6,745 nt of DNA from an uncultured Collinsella sp. GTDB taxonomy: Bacteria > Actinomycetota > Coriobacteriia > Coriobacteriales > Coriobacteriaceae. The notes under the pieces are model-generated. The model worked only from the letters and a program-made list of their open reading frames with translations. It did not search any database and had not been told where the DNA came from. Below are positions 1 through 5,784 of the stretch, one piece after another (position 1 is the first letter of the stretch; the number at the start of each line of letters is the position of its first letter). The stretch is taken from positions 1-6,745 of the forward strand of contig URMO01000093.1 of assembly GCA_900549085.1 (NCBI GenBank), read 5' to 3'. The translations under genes and the position numbers were made by a program.

Positions 1-957
1 GAACACAAGATTGGGAATTGCGCTGAGCAGCGGAGCCACCTGAGGCACCGCAACCTCGTGAGCCCTACCCTTGGGATGGGCCGTGAGCAGCACCGTTTTT
101 GTCGTAACGTTCGATAGCGCATCAGCGATATTCGCAAGACGCTCCGACCCCTGCGGATCGTCGACGATAAACACCAGATAGCCCGGAACGATCTGCATCT
201 CGGGACCGTGGACGAACTCCTCGCCTTCGTGATGCATGGCAGGAATCTTGATGGTCTCGCTCAGCTTGAGGGCCGCCTCTTCGGCAACGCCATAGTTGGG
301 GCCGTTGCCGACGACCATGGCGGGCGTGTGCTCAGAAAGCTCGAGCATGTGGTCTTGGACATATGCCTCGGCGGTCTTGCACATCACGGCATTGGCCTGG
401 ATAGCCTCACGCAGGTCGTCAAGACGCTGGGCAACGCCCTTGGCGTCAATCGTTCCGCGCGCCTGACCGCCGTAAATACCAAAGAGCACCAGGTACTCAA
501 CGAGCACCTCGACGCCCAGAGTCACAAAGTCCACCGACTCGACGCCCACACCGTAGTCAAGAACGATGTCAGCGTGTTCCTTGATGGGTGCCTCGACGTT
601 TGCCGTGAGCGCAACTGCAGCCATATCGTGTGCGCGCATGTAATCGAGCGCCGCAATCGTATTGGTCGAATAGCCACTCTGCGAAACGGCAATGTTGAGC
701 ACATGCTGCGGATAGGTGTGTTCAAAATCGACGAAGGCCTCGGGCGTCACAACGGACACCTGCATTTGCAGGGCATCTTGCAGGTAATCGCGGGCGCAAT
801 CGGCGGCATGGCGCGACGAACCCGAAGCAACGATGCGCAGCGCGTCAAAAGAACCGGACTGGAAAATATCAACGAGCTGCGCTACCAGCTCAGACGAACG
901 CTCGAGGTTCTCCCCCATACGCACATGGGCAAGCTGAACGTAATCGAGCATCTTCAT
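1..957 (-). CDS. Double-SIS-domain sugar-phosphate isomerase/deglycase, 3' end cut by the window edge
   Basis: The reading frame stays open for 319 codons from an ATG at 957 down to base 1, so the C-terminus is missing, probably by 20-30 residues given the usual ~340-350 aa. A GAGGTGA ribosome site lies 5-6 bases before the start. Two SIS domains are visible. The first (about residues 35-170) has GSSRHAA (46-52) and the phosphate-binding SQSGYSTNT (92-100). The second (about 205 onward) has GNGPNYGVAEEAALKLSE (217-234) followed by a GEEFVHGP segment (245-252). These match the isomerase half of GlmS, but the N-terminal glutaminase domain is absent, so it is not glucosamine-6-phosphate synthase itself. 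Known relatives include FrlB (fructoselysine-6-phosphate deglycase) and other phosphosugar isomerases or deaminases; I cannot choose the substrate. The protein should be cytoplasmic. Two GntR regulators lie directly upstream on the same strand, and palindromes in the leader suggest that they control it. Confidence 0.9.
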   Translation of the reverse strand, partial: MKMLDYVQLAHVRMGENLERSSELVAQLVDIFQSGSFDALRIVASGSSRHAADCARDYLQDALQMQVSVVTPEAFVDFEHTYPQHVLNIAVSQSGYSTNTIAALDYMRAHDMAAVALTANVEAPIKEHADIVLDYGVGVESVDFVTLGVEVLVEYLVLFGIYGGQARGTIDAKGVAQRLDDLREAIQANAVMCKTAEAYVQDHMLELSEHTPAMVVGNGPNYGVAEEAALKLSETIKIPAMHHEGEEFVHGPEMQIVPGYLVFIVDDPQGSERLANIADALSNVTTKTVLLTAHPKGRAHEVAVPQVAPLLSAIPNLVF

Positions 958-979
958 CGTCTCACCTCGTAACAAATCA

Positions 980-996
980 TTAGTATTTGATACCAA
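980..996 (-). promoter_or_regulatory. Candidate GntR operator just upstream of the SIS gene
   Basis: This is a 17-bp inverted repeat, TTAGTAT-TTG-ATACCAA, with 6 of 7 arm positions paired. It ends 22 bases before the SIS start codon, where a bound repressor would block transcription or initiation. The TTTGATACC half recurs as a direct repeat at 1019-1027. GTAT/ATAC half-sites are typical of HutC-type GntR operators. The regulator assignment is inferred from adjacency. Confidence 0.4.
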
Positions 997-1084
997 TCAC
1001 AGTTACAGGTTACGGCTTTTTGATACCTCTTTGTCGATTAATTTATCCCCATCGGCGAACGGTCGATTTTGAGCCCTGTAAGGT

Positions 1085-1094
1085 TGTATATACA
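1085..1094. promoter_or_regulatory. Perfect palindrome TGTATATACA, candidate HutC-type GntR site
   Basis: This is a perfect 10-bp palindrome in the 193-base gap between the upstream GntR gene and the SIS gene, about 127 bases before the SIS start. Its core GTATATAC fits the GT-N-TA-N-AC pattern described for HutC-subfamily operators (family knowledge). Both neighbouring regulators are of that subfamily, so it may be an operator for one or both. Being AT-rich and short, it could also arise by chance. Confidence 0.4.
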
Positions 1095-1150
1095 GCTGAC
1101 CCAACGATCAAAACTGGTTAGTTTCCCAGCCGTTATTCACAAAATACCAG

Positions 1151-1864
1151 CTAGTACGTATAGGTGTAGCCGCCCGTATCGCCACGATTGAAGGACTTTA
1201 CATACTCGATAGCCTGACCGCTCGCGTCATAGCTCACGCATTCCAAAAGCAAAACAAGATCGCCCTGTTCCAGTCCAAGGAGGCCGGCATCTCGTGCGCC
1301 CAGCGCTTCGATATCGAGCTTTTCCTGTGCCATGACTGGCTTTCGGCCCAGCATCTCATAGGTCTCGTACAAACTGAAGACCGACACGTCAATATCTTCG
1401 ATGGTTGGGAACAGCAGGCAGGGAATCAGCGCCGTCTCAATCGATACGGGGCTACCGTTTATGCAGTTCAGGCGTCGAACGGAATAGAGCAGGTCGTCCT
1501 CGGCGATGCCAAACAGGTCGGCGTAATATGGCCCCGCATAACGCTTGGAACGCGCGAGAATACGGACGGACGGCTCGCCGCCCGAAGCACGGACCGATTC
1601 ACGGAAACCGACCGTGCGTTCAAAAAAAGCAGGTACTTTCTGCGCCACAAAGGCACCTTTTCCCCGAACACGGCGAATCTGCCCGCGCCGAACCAGCTCA
1701 TCGACAGCGCTTCGGATGGTCAAGCGTGTCGTACCAAATTCCTCGGCAAGGTCTTTTTCGGACGGAATCATGGAACCCGTGGGATATATACCGCGCTCGA
1801 TACGTTCCTCGATGCGGCGTCGAATGCGCATATAAACCGGGGTGGCATCTACTGTTTCAGCCAT
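1151..1864 (-). CDS. GntR-family transcriptional regulator, HutC subfamily (wHTH + UTRA)
   Basis: This is a 237-residue DNA-binding regulator. The N-terminal winged helix-turn-helix spans about residues 8-75, with the typical GntR run IPSEKDLAEEFGTTRLTIR (33-51) and the wing RRVRGKGAFVA (64-74). The UTRA effector domain (about 94-232) includes SVRRLNCINGSPVSIET (128-144), the usual pattern of the effector-binding fold that senses phosphorylated sugars or small acids. Length is normal for the subfamily. The start at 1864 has an AGGTGA ribosome site 5 bases upstream. That site lies inside the end of the preceding gntR gene, whose stop codon falls 16 bases into this gene, so the two are probably translationally coupled. 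It is likely a repressor of the downstream SIS gene. The C-terminus GGYTYTY looks intact. Confidence 0.93.
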   Translation of the reverse strand: MAETVDATPVYMRIRRRIEERIERGIYPTGSMIPSEKDLAEEFGTTRLTIRSAVDELVRRGQIRRVRGKGAFVAQKVPAFFERTVGFRESVRASGGEPSVRILARSKRYAGPYYADLFGIAEDDLLYSVRRLNCINGSPVSIETALIPCLLFPTIEDIDVSVFSLYETYEMLGRKPVMAQEKLDIEALGARDAGLLGLEQGDLVLLLECVSYDASGQAIEYVKSFNRGDTGGYTYTY

Positions 1865-2616
1865 TGTTCACCTGCCACGCTCCTCATGCCGTTCTCTTCG
1901 CCGTTATCGGCAAAGCGGAACTTTGTGGGCAAAATCACCGATTTGCAATGCTCCACAAAACGCATGTCCTTATCAAATTCGATCGAGCTCTCATAGAACA
2001 CCGGCGTTCCCTCTTCTTGCTGGAGCAGCTCGGCCTCTTCGGCGTTCAAACGCGAGATGGAGATATGCTCACGTCCATGCTCAACACGCACGCCACCTTC
2101 TTTGAGCAAGACATCGTAAAGGCTCTCACACTCAAAATCGTGCTCGGGAAGCGCGGGGCACAGGGACAGGTTAACGTGAGCGGTCTCGATTGACGCCGGC
2201 TCGCCCTCTATAAGTCGAATGCGCTGCATGCGGAGTAAAGGAGCGCCCACAGCCACCCCAAGCTTGTCGGCAAGCGCCTCATCCGCCTCGATGGTCCCGG
2301 TGGAAACCAGACGAGAAGAGGGGTGCAGGCCGGCAGTCCGCACAGCATCGGAAAAGTTATACGTTTCCTGGAAGATATTCAGCGGCTTGGGAGGACACAC
2401 ATACGTACCCGATCCGCGACGGCTCTCGAGCGTTCCACACGAGATGAGCCGCGTGATACCGGCGCGCAACGCCGTACGCGAAACGCCAATCTCTTCGCAC
2501 AGCACGCGCTCAGCCGGCAGGCGATCGCCGCCGGCAAGCTGGTGGTGCTGGATATACCAAAGAATTCCCTCAACAGCACGATCTTTGGGGGGAATTGCAT
2601 AAGATTCGCCTGCCAT
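1849..2616 (-). CDS. GntR-family transcriptional regulator, HutC subfamily, second copy
   Basis: This is a 255-residue GntR/UTRA protein. The winged helix-turn-helix (about residues 10-76) contains LPAERVLCEEIGVSRTALR (33-51) and the wing ESRRGSGTYV (64-73). The UTRA domain (about 95-236) has the expected RMQRIRLIEGEPASIET run (129-145) and a closing VEHCKSVILPTKFRF (221-235). About 20 residues (236-255) follow the UTRA fold, and their codons overlap the start of the next gene. A GAGGAG ribosome site lies 8 bases before the ATG. It has the same architecture as its downstream neighbour but is clearly divergent in sequence, so this is an old paralogue pair and not a recent duplication. The two may sense different ligands or act together on the SIS locus. 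The gene upstream on the same strand ends 38 bases away, so read-through is possible. Confidence 0.93.
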   Translation of the reverse strand: MAGESYAIPPKDRAVEGILWYIQHHQLAGGDRLPAERVLCEEIGVSRTALRAGITRLISCGTLESRRGSGTYVCPPKPLNIFQETYNFSDAVRTAGLHPSSRLVSTGTIEADEALADKLGVAVGAPLLRMQRIRLIEGEPASIETAHVNLSLCPALPEHDFECESLYDVLLKEGGVRVEHGREHISISRLNAEEAELLQQEEGTPVFYESSIEFDKDMRFVEHCKSVILPTKFRFADNGEENGMRSVAGEQWLKQ

Positions 2617-2654
2617 TGCACAGACTCCTCATTCAGAAACGTATGCCGCCAAAA

Positions 2655-3143
2655 TTAGACCAGCCCTCCCATGGCATCAAATTCGGCCTTGATCTTCTCA
2701 GCGACATTCCGATACGACTTATATAGACTTGAATCGCGTTTGACTTCGTCGGTCATAACGGGAATCTCTAATTTGGAAACCTCGTCTTTTCCCGTCTGAA
2801 CCGCCACAACAACGCCCATACCAAGACACATATTACGCTTGGCAGCGTTTATTTTCGCCGCCTTGGCAGGATTTGCCAGGATACGCTGGGCAAATTCCTG
2901 TTTTGAGGCCACTTCCTCGGCCTCCGGATCGCCCGCCTCGGCCACTTCGCACTGCAGCACATCCGCGTAGTCAAAAATCCTCGGGGTCGCACCACGCTGA
3001 TGCACGGCCCACTTGCGACGCGTGGCATCCTGGTAGATAGCCGGCAAAAACGTAAACCGCGGCGGGTCCAAAATCGTATCCGTGATGGTAAACACATCGG
3101 GATCAAAGGCATCCTGCGGGTTTTTCTTCTTGAACAGCCCCAT
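2655..3143 (-). CDS. Uncharacterised 162-aa cytosolic protein
   Basis: I chose the ATG at 3143 (MGLFKKKNPQ) because a GGGAGG ribosome site lies 5 bases before it; an upstream in-frame ATG at 3176 has no comparable site. The protein starts with a lysine-rich stretch, then a beta-rich half (residues 18-70) with a WAVHQRG...IFDYADVLQCEV pattern. A charged, probably helical insert follows (72-104), then a hydrophobic strand MGVVVAV (109-115), and the end has SSLYKSYRNVAEKIKAEFDAM (138-158, a likely helix). This order loosely recalls the C-terminal domain that follows DUF4428-type zinc ribbons in Firmicutes proteins (a 'Y.DI..fEl' strand, then a 'S..Y..a...A..I' helix), but no zinc ribbon is present and the match is from memory. 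There is no signal peptide or convincing membrane segment. Function is unknown. It sits between a LacI and a GntR gene on the same strand, with 248 bases of leader containing a long hairpin. Confidence 0.75.
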   Translation of the reverse strand: MGLFKKKNPQDAFDPDVFTITDTILDPPRFTFLPAIYQDATRRKWAVHQRGATPRIFDYADVLQCEVAEAGDPEAEEVASKQEFAQRILANPAKAAKINAAKRNMCLGMGVVVAVQTGKDEVSKLEIPVMTDEVKRDSSLYKSYRNVAEKIKAEFDAMGGLV

Positions 3144-3180
3144 ATCAGCCTCCCGTACTAGCATTAAACAACTCAAGCCG

Positions 3181-3186
3181 AATATA
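3181..3186 (-). promoter_or_regulatory. Possible -10 element for the small uncharacterised gene
   Basis: Read on the minus strand this is TATATT, 37 bases before the start codon at 3143, in a locally AT-rich patch between the hairpin and the gene. No good -35 hexamer is visible at the right spacing, so this is only a candidate. Confidence 0.25.
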
Positions 3187-3264
3187 GCACCAATTTCAAG
3201 CTCATGCTTTAGCAGATCGGTGCGCGGCGTCTATGGCTCGCCCAGCGGAAGAGCTTACGGACGA

Positions 3265-3337
3265 GGGCCGGGGCGCCTGCTTTGTTTTGAGAAGTTCGCG
3301 AAGCCCACCTCTCAAAACAAAGCAGGCACCCCGGCCC
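3265..3337. repeat. Long near-perfect inverted repeat (28-bp arms, 17-nt loop)
   Basis: Arms 3265-3292 and 3310-3337 pair at 27 of 28 positions. The only exception (3274 with 3328) is C/A on the plus strand but becomes a U-G wobble in a minus-strand transcript, so the RNA hairpin is fully paired only in that direction. The outer half of the stem is GC-rich and the inner half is the TTTGTTTTGAGA type. The 17-nt loop contains the palindrome TTCGCGAA (3295-3302). It lies 55 bases after the lacI stop codon and 122 bases before the next minus-strand start. No U-tract follows, so it is not a standard intrinsic terminator. It may be a dispersed intergenic repeat, a small non-autonomous element, or an mRNA-stabilising 3' structure for lacI. 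An alternative short hairpin (3331-3343, CCGGC-CCC-GCCGG) overlaps its right arm and would compete with it. Confidence 0.85.
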
Positions 3338-3391
3338 CGCCGGCAAATAGCGGACACTCCGCATGCAATCTATGCAAACAAACAAGTGTGC

Positions 3392-4420
3392 TTAACTATA
3401 TTCGGTAAGATCGAGCACACTGCCCTTCACGATAAGCGCCGGCTCCAGAACGACCTCTTCGGCACGTCTACCGCCCCTACCGGCAAGACGCTTGGACATG
3501 CAGCCAAAAGCATGCTCCGCGAGGACACCAGGATCCTGCTCAATCGCGGTCAGCGCCGGCTCAAAGAGAACGTCGGCTGCCGAGTTGTCATAGCTTACGA
3601 CCGAGATATCGCCCGGGATGCTCTTCCCCATCTCGTGCAAGCGCTTGAGCAGACCGAGGGCAATGTTATCCGAGCTTGCGAACACGGCGGTGGCGTCAGT
3701 TGCGAGCACCGCCTCCGAGGCCTCATAGGCGCTCGGAATGTAGTACTCGCTCTCAAACTCCAAACGTGCGTCGATAGGCAGGCCAACCTCGCGCAGCGCG
3801 CGCTCATAGCCGGCAAGTCGCTTACGCCCCGTATTGGAACGGCGCGCGTTAACCAAGCAGGCAATGCGACGGTGGCCCTGCTCGATCAGATAGCGAGTGG
3901 CCATGTAGCCACCCATCTCGTGGTCGAACATCACCTTGTCGCACTCGAGCCCCTCAATGGCACGGTCGACCATCACGGCAGGGATAGGCAGATGGCTGAC
4001 TTCTTCGCGCAGGGCGCGGTCGTCGGAGAACTCGTCGCCCACCACCAGGAAGACGCCATCAACGCCGCGCGTCACCAGCTGGCGCAGCAGCTCCAGATCG
4101 TCGTCGGCACTTCCACCCGAGCTGGTAATGAAGAGCGCATAGCCGTCCTCGCGGCAGCGCTTTTCCAGGCTACCGGCGAGCGAGGCAAAAAAGCGGCTCT
4201 CGATGTTAGGGACGATAAGGCCCAGCGTGCGCGACTCGCGCATGACCAGGCTGCGCGCGATCTGGTTGGGAACATAGTGGTTGCGCGCCGCGACCTCTTT
4301 GATGAGCTTGCGGTTTTCTTCCGAGATGCGACAGGGCCGATTATTGAGCACAAGCGAGACCGACGAGGGGGAAAGCCCCACCTCCTGGGCGATCTGCTTG
4401 AGGGTGACTTTGTTGGCCAT
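3392..4420 (-). CDS. LacI-family transcriptional regulator
   Basis: This is a 342-residue repressor of normal family length. The N-terminal helix-turn-helix (about residues 4-50) reads VTLKQIAQEVGLSPSSVSLVLNN (5-27). It is followed by the hinge helix PNQIARSLVMRES (51-63) and a periplasmic-binding-protein-like sensor domain beginning RTLGLIVPNIESRFFASL (64-81). Later family landmarks are HRRIACLVN (183-191), FASSDNIALGLLKRL (247-261) and DISVVSYDNS (271-280). The frame stays open far upstream into the antisense of murB, but the real start is the ATG at 4420, which has GGAAGGAG ending 4 bases before it and begins the first recognisable domain. It probably binds DNA as a dimer and responds to a sugar; the ligand cannot be read from the sequence. 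It is divergent from murB. No sugar-utilisation genes lie next to it, so it may act elsewhere or on itself. Confidence 0.94.
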   Translation of the reverse strand: MANKVTLKQIAQEVGLSPSSVSLVLNNRPCRISEENRKLIKEVAARNHYVPNQIARSLVMRESRTLGLIVPNIESRFFASLAGSLEKRCREDGYALFITSSGGSADDDLELLRQLVTRGVDGVFLVVGDEFSDDRALREEVSHLPIPAVMVDRAIEGLECDKVMFDHEMGGYMATRYLIEQGHRRIACLVNARRSNTGRKRLAGYERALREVGLPIDARLEFESEYYIPSAYEASEAVLATDATAVFASSDNIALGLLKRLHEMGKSIPGDISVVSYDNSAADVLFEPALTAIEQDPGVLAEHAFGCMSKRLAGRGGRRAEEVVLEPALIVKGSVLDLTEYS

Positions 4421-4455
4421 CTCGCTCCTTCCGGGTTTACGCGCAATCTCTTGAA

Positions 4456-4461
4456 AGTATA
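4456..4461 (-). promoter_or_regulatory. Candidate -10 box of the lacI promoter
   Basis: Minus-strand TATACT, 35 bases before the lacI start codon, is close to the sigma-70 consensus TATAAT. The -35 region at the expected spacing is not recognisable, which is common in G+C-rich actinobacterial promoters. Confidence 0.45.
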
Positions 4462-4483
4462 GCGACCACCCCTCTACCTCGGT

Positions 4484-4500
4484 GATAAACACTTTACCAA
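4484..4500. promoter_or_regulatory. Candidate operator in the lacI/murB divergent region
   Basis: TGATAAA-CAC-TTTACCA is a 17-bp inverted repeat with 6 of 7 arm positions paired, centred about 30 bases upstream of the lacI -10 box. Location and symmetry suit autoregulation by the LacI protein, although most LacI-family sites have a central CG that is missing here. The link to LacI is inferred. Confidence 0.35.
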
Positions 4501-4554
4501 TCCGGTAGACGGCTGTTTTATCGCCGCCAGCGCACCAAATCCGTCCGGGTGGGG

Positions 4555-4560
4555 TATATT
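4555..4560 (+). promoter_or_regulatory. Candidate -10 box for murB
   Basis: TATATT lies 43 bases before the chosen murB start, in the shared 183-base region divergent from lacI. No clear -35 hexamer accompanies it. It overlaps the in-frame TTG codon at 4559, which argues against that codon being the translation start. Confidence 0.35.
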
Positions 4561-4603
4561 GCAATCGATTGATGACAACGACCACCAAAAGGCGGATATT
4601 CGT

Positions 4604-5566
4604 ATGCACGAGAACGACTTTTTTAACGAGGACCTGCTGTGCGCGCTTGCTGGCGTTGCCGGCGAGGACAACGTGCTGATGAGCGAGCCCATGCGCGAGC
4701 ACACCACGTTTAAGATCGGCGGCCCGGCCGACGTCTTTGTCACGCCCGATACCGAGCAGGGCCTCGTCGCCACGCTCGACACCTGTTATCGCTGCGACCT
4801 GCCGCTCACCATCGTGGGCAACGGCTCCGACCTGCTCGTCGGCGACAAGGGCATCCGTGGCGTCGTCGTGGCGCTGGGCGAAGGCCTCTCCAACATTACG
4901 GTCGACGGTACGCACGTCACGGCGGCGGCCGGCGCCTTGCTTTCCGATGTCGCCGCTGCGGCAGCCGAGGCCGGTCTCACCGGCATGGAGCCCATCTCGG
5001 GCATCCCCGGATCGGTCGGCGGCGCCTGCTACATGAACGCCGGTGCCTACGGTGCCTGCATGGCAGACGTGCTGGAGTCTGTGCGCGTCTACAAGCGCGC
5101 CCGCATGCTCGACGACGGCACCCGCGGCAGCGGCAACATCATCGAGTTCGATGTCGATGAGCTCAACCTGGGCTATCGCAAGAGCCGCATCGCCGACGAC
5201 GGCTTTATCGTGCTTTCGGCCACTTTCAATCTCGCCCCGGGCAACGCCGCGATGATCAAGGCCGACATGGACGACTACCGTCAGCGTCGCGAGGACAAGC
5301 AACCGCTCGACATGCCGAGTGCCGGCTCCACCTTCAAGCGCCCCGAGGGTTACTTTGCCGGCAAGCTCATCATGGATGCCGGCCTGCGAGGACACGCCGT
5401 TGGCGGCGCGCAGGTAAGCGAAAAGCACTGCGGCTTCATCGTCAACGCCGACCACGCCACCGCCGCCGACGTCGACGAACTCATCCGCCACATCCAGGCA
5501 ACCGTCAAAGACCAATTCAACGTAGACCTAGAACCCGAAGTCCACCGAGTAGGCGAATTCCTCTAA
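4604..5566 (+). CDS. murB: UDP-N-acetylenolpyruvoylglucosamine reductase, type II
   Basis: This enzyme is the FAD- and NADPH-dependent reductase that makes UDP-N-acetylmuramic acid, the second committed step of cytoplasmic peptidoglycan precursor synthesis. The 320 residues contain the FAD-binding domain with HTTFKIGG (33-40), GNGSDLLV (72-79, Asp where Asn is usual) and GIPGSVGGACYMNAGAYG (133-150). YRKS follows at 191-194. The C-terminal substrate domain has SAGSTFKRP (239-247) with the proton-donating Ser242, and LEPEVHRVG (309-317) with the catalytic Glu312. The sequence runs directly into the SAGS motif without the extra loop of E. coli-like type I enzymes, so it is type II. I start at the ATG at 4604, preceded by AAAGGCGG 8-9 bases upstream; the in-frame TTG at 4559 would add 15 residues without family support. 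It appears monocistronic, and a hairpin terminator follows the stop codon. Arg codons are CGC, CGT or CGA, with no CGG. Confidence 0.97.
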   Translation: MHENDFFNEDLLCALAGVAGEDNVLMSEPMREHTTFKIGGPADVFVTPDTEQGLVATLDTCYRCDLPLTIVGNGSDLLVGDKGIRGVVVALGEGLSNITVDGTHVTAAAGALLSDVAAAAAEAGLTGMEPISGIPGSVGGACYMNAGAYGACMADVLESVRVYKRARMLDDGTRGSGNIIEFDVDELNLGYRKSRIADDGFIVLSATFNLAPGNAAMIKADMDDYRQRREDKQPLDMPSAGSTFKRPEGYFAGKLIMDAGLRGHAVGGAQVSEKHCGFIVNADHATAADVDELIRHIQATVKDQFNVDLEPEVHRVGEFL

Positions 5567-5592
5567 AAAAGAAGGCCCCGAAAGGGGCCTTC
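5565..5592 (-). terminator. Intrinsic terminator, oriented for the minus strand (possibly shared with murB)
   Basis: A perfect 9-bp stem, GAAGGCCCC / GGGGCCTTC (5571-5579 with 5584-5592), closes a 4-base loop. The A-run at 5565-5570 gives a U-tract right after the stem in minus-strand RNA, so it is a textbook terminator for transcription coming from the right. On the plus strand the stem is followed only by ACCATATTTATT, a poor U-tract, so murB termination here would be less efficient. It starts 11 bases past the TGA of the minus-strand fragment at 5604. Confidence 0.85.
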
Positions 5593-5603
5593 ACCATATT
5601 TAT

Positions 5604-5762
5604 TCAGATAACCCAGTCCGGTGTGTCGCGCTCAGGACCCGAGAGGGCCGCGTGCCCGCCCGCAATATATTTGATTGATCGCGAGTTCCGCACGCAAAGA
5701 AGGCCACGGCCGCCGAACTCGGCAAGGCTCTGGAAGTCAATTATCTGCGTAAAACCTACAAT
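5604..5762 (-). pseudogene. Probable 3' remnant of a minus-strand gene of unknown function
   Basis: About 52 codons stay open to a TGA at 5604-5606. They encode a plausible C-terminus with IIDFQSLAEFGGRGLLCV (18 residues) followed by NSRSIKYIAGGH and ending DTPDWVI. The codons (GAC TTC CAG, GCC, GGC) resemble murB and the other left-hand genes. The minus-strand terminator begins 11 bases after the stop, which is the main reason to believe this is real coding sequence. The frame continues open further right to 5990, but there it is only antisense to the serine hydrolase, with no domain signal. The true 5' part is therefore missing, through either a mis-join or an insertion. The right boundary is approximate (5735-5775). 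I do not recognise the family. Confidence 0.5.
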
Positions 5763-5784
5763 TGATTGGCAAGGGGAGGGGAAC

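Noticed and set aside
208..972. 254-codon plus-strand open frame
   Set aside because: It is antisense to the SIS-domain gene, which has clear motifs, a ribosome site and a full-length open frame. The plus-strand translation shows no domain pattern.
1109..1122. AAACT-GGTT-AGTTT hairpin after the gntR stop as a terminator
   Set aside because: The stem is only 5 bp and AT-rich, with no proper U-tract, so it is too weak to call as an intrinsic terminator.
1405..2193. 262-codon plus-strand open frame across the two gntR genes
   Set aside because: It is antisense to two well-defined GntR/UTRA proteins and has no recognisable domain.
3144..3176. Upstream ATG adding 11 residues to the small uncharacterised protein
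   Set aside because: No ribosome site precedes it, and the extension itself contains the GGGAGG that serves the downstream ATG at 3143.
3233..4462. 409-codon plus-strand open frame
   Set aside because: It is a shadow of lacI. High G+C and biased third positions leave the opposite strand open; there is no family signal.
4559..4603. TTG start adding 15 residues to MurB
   Set aside because: The extra residues have no family counterpart, and the codon overlaps a TATATT promoter-like box. The ATG at 4604 gives a normal-length enzyme.
4421..5515. N-terminal extension of the LacI frame by 365 codons
   Set aside because: This part is antisense to murB and has no LacI-family sequence. The HTH begins at the ATG at 4420, which has its own ribosome site.
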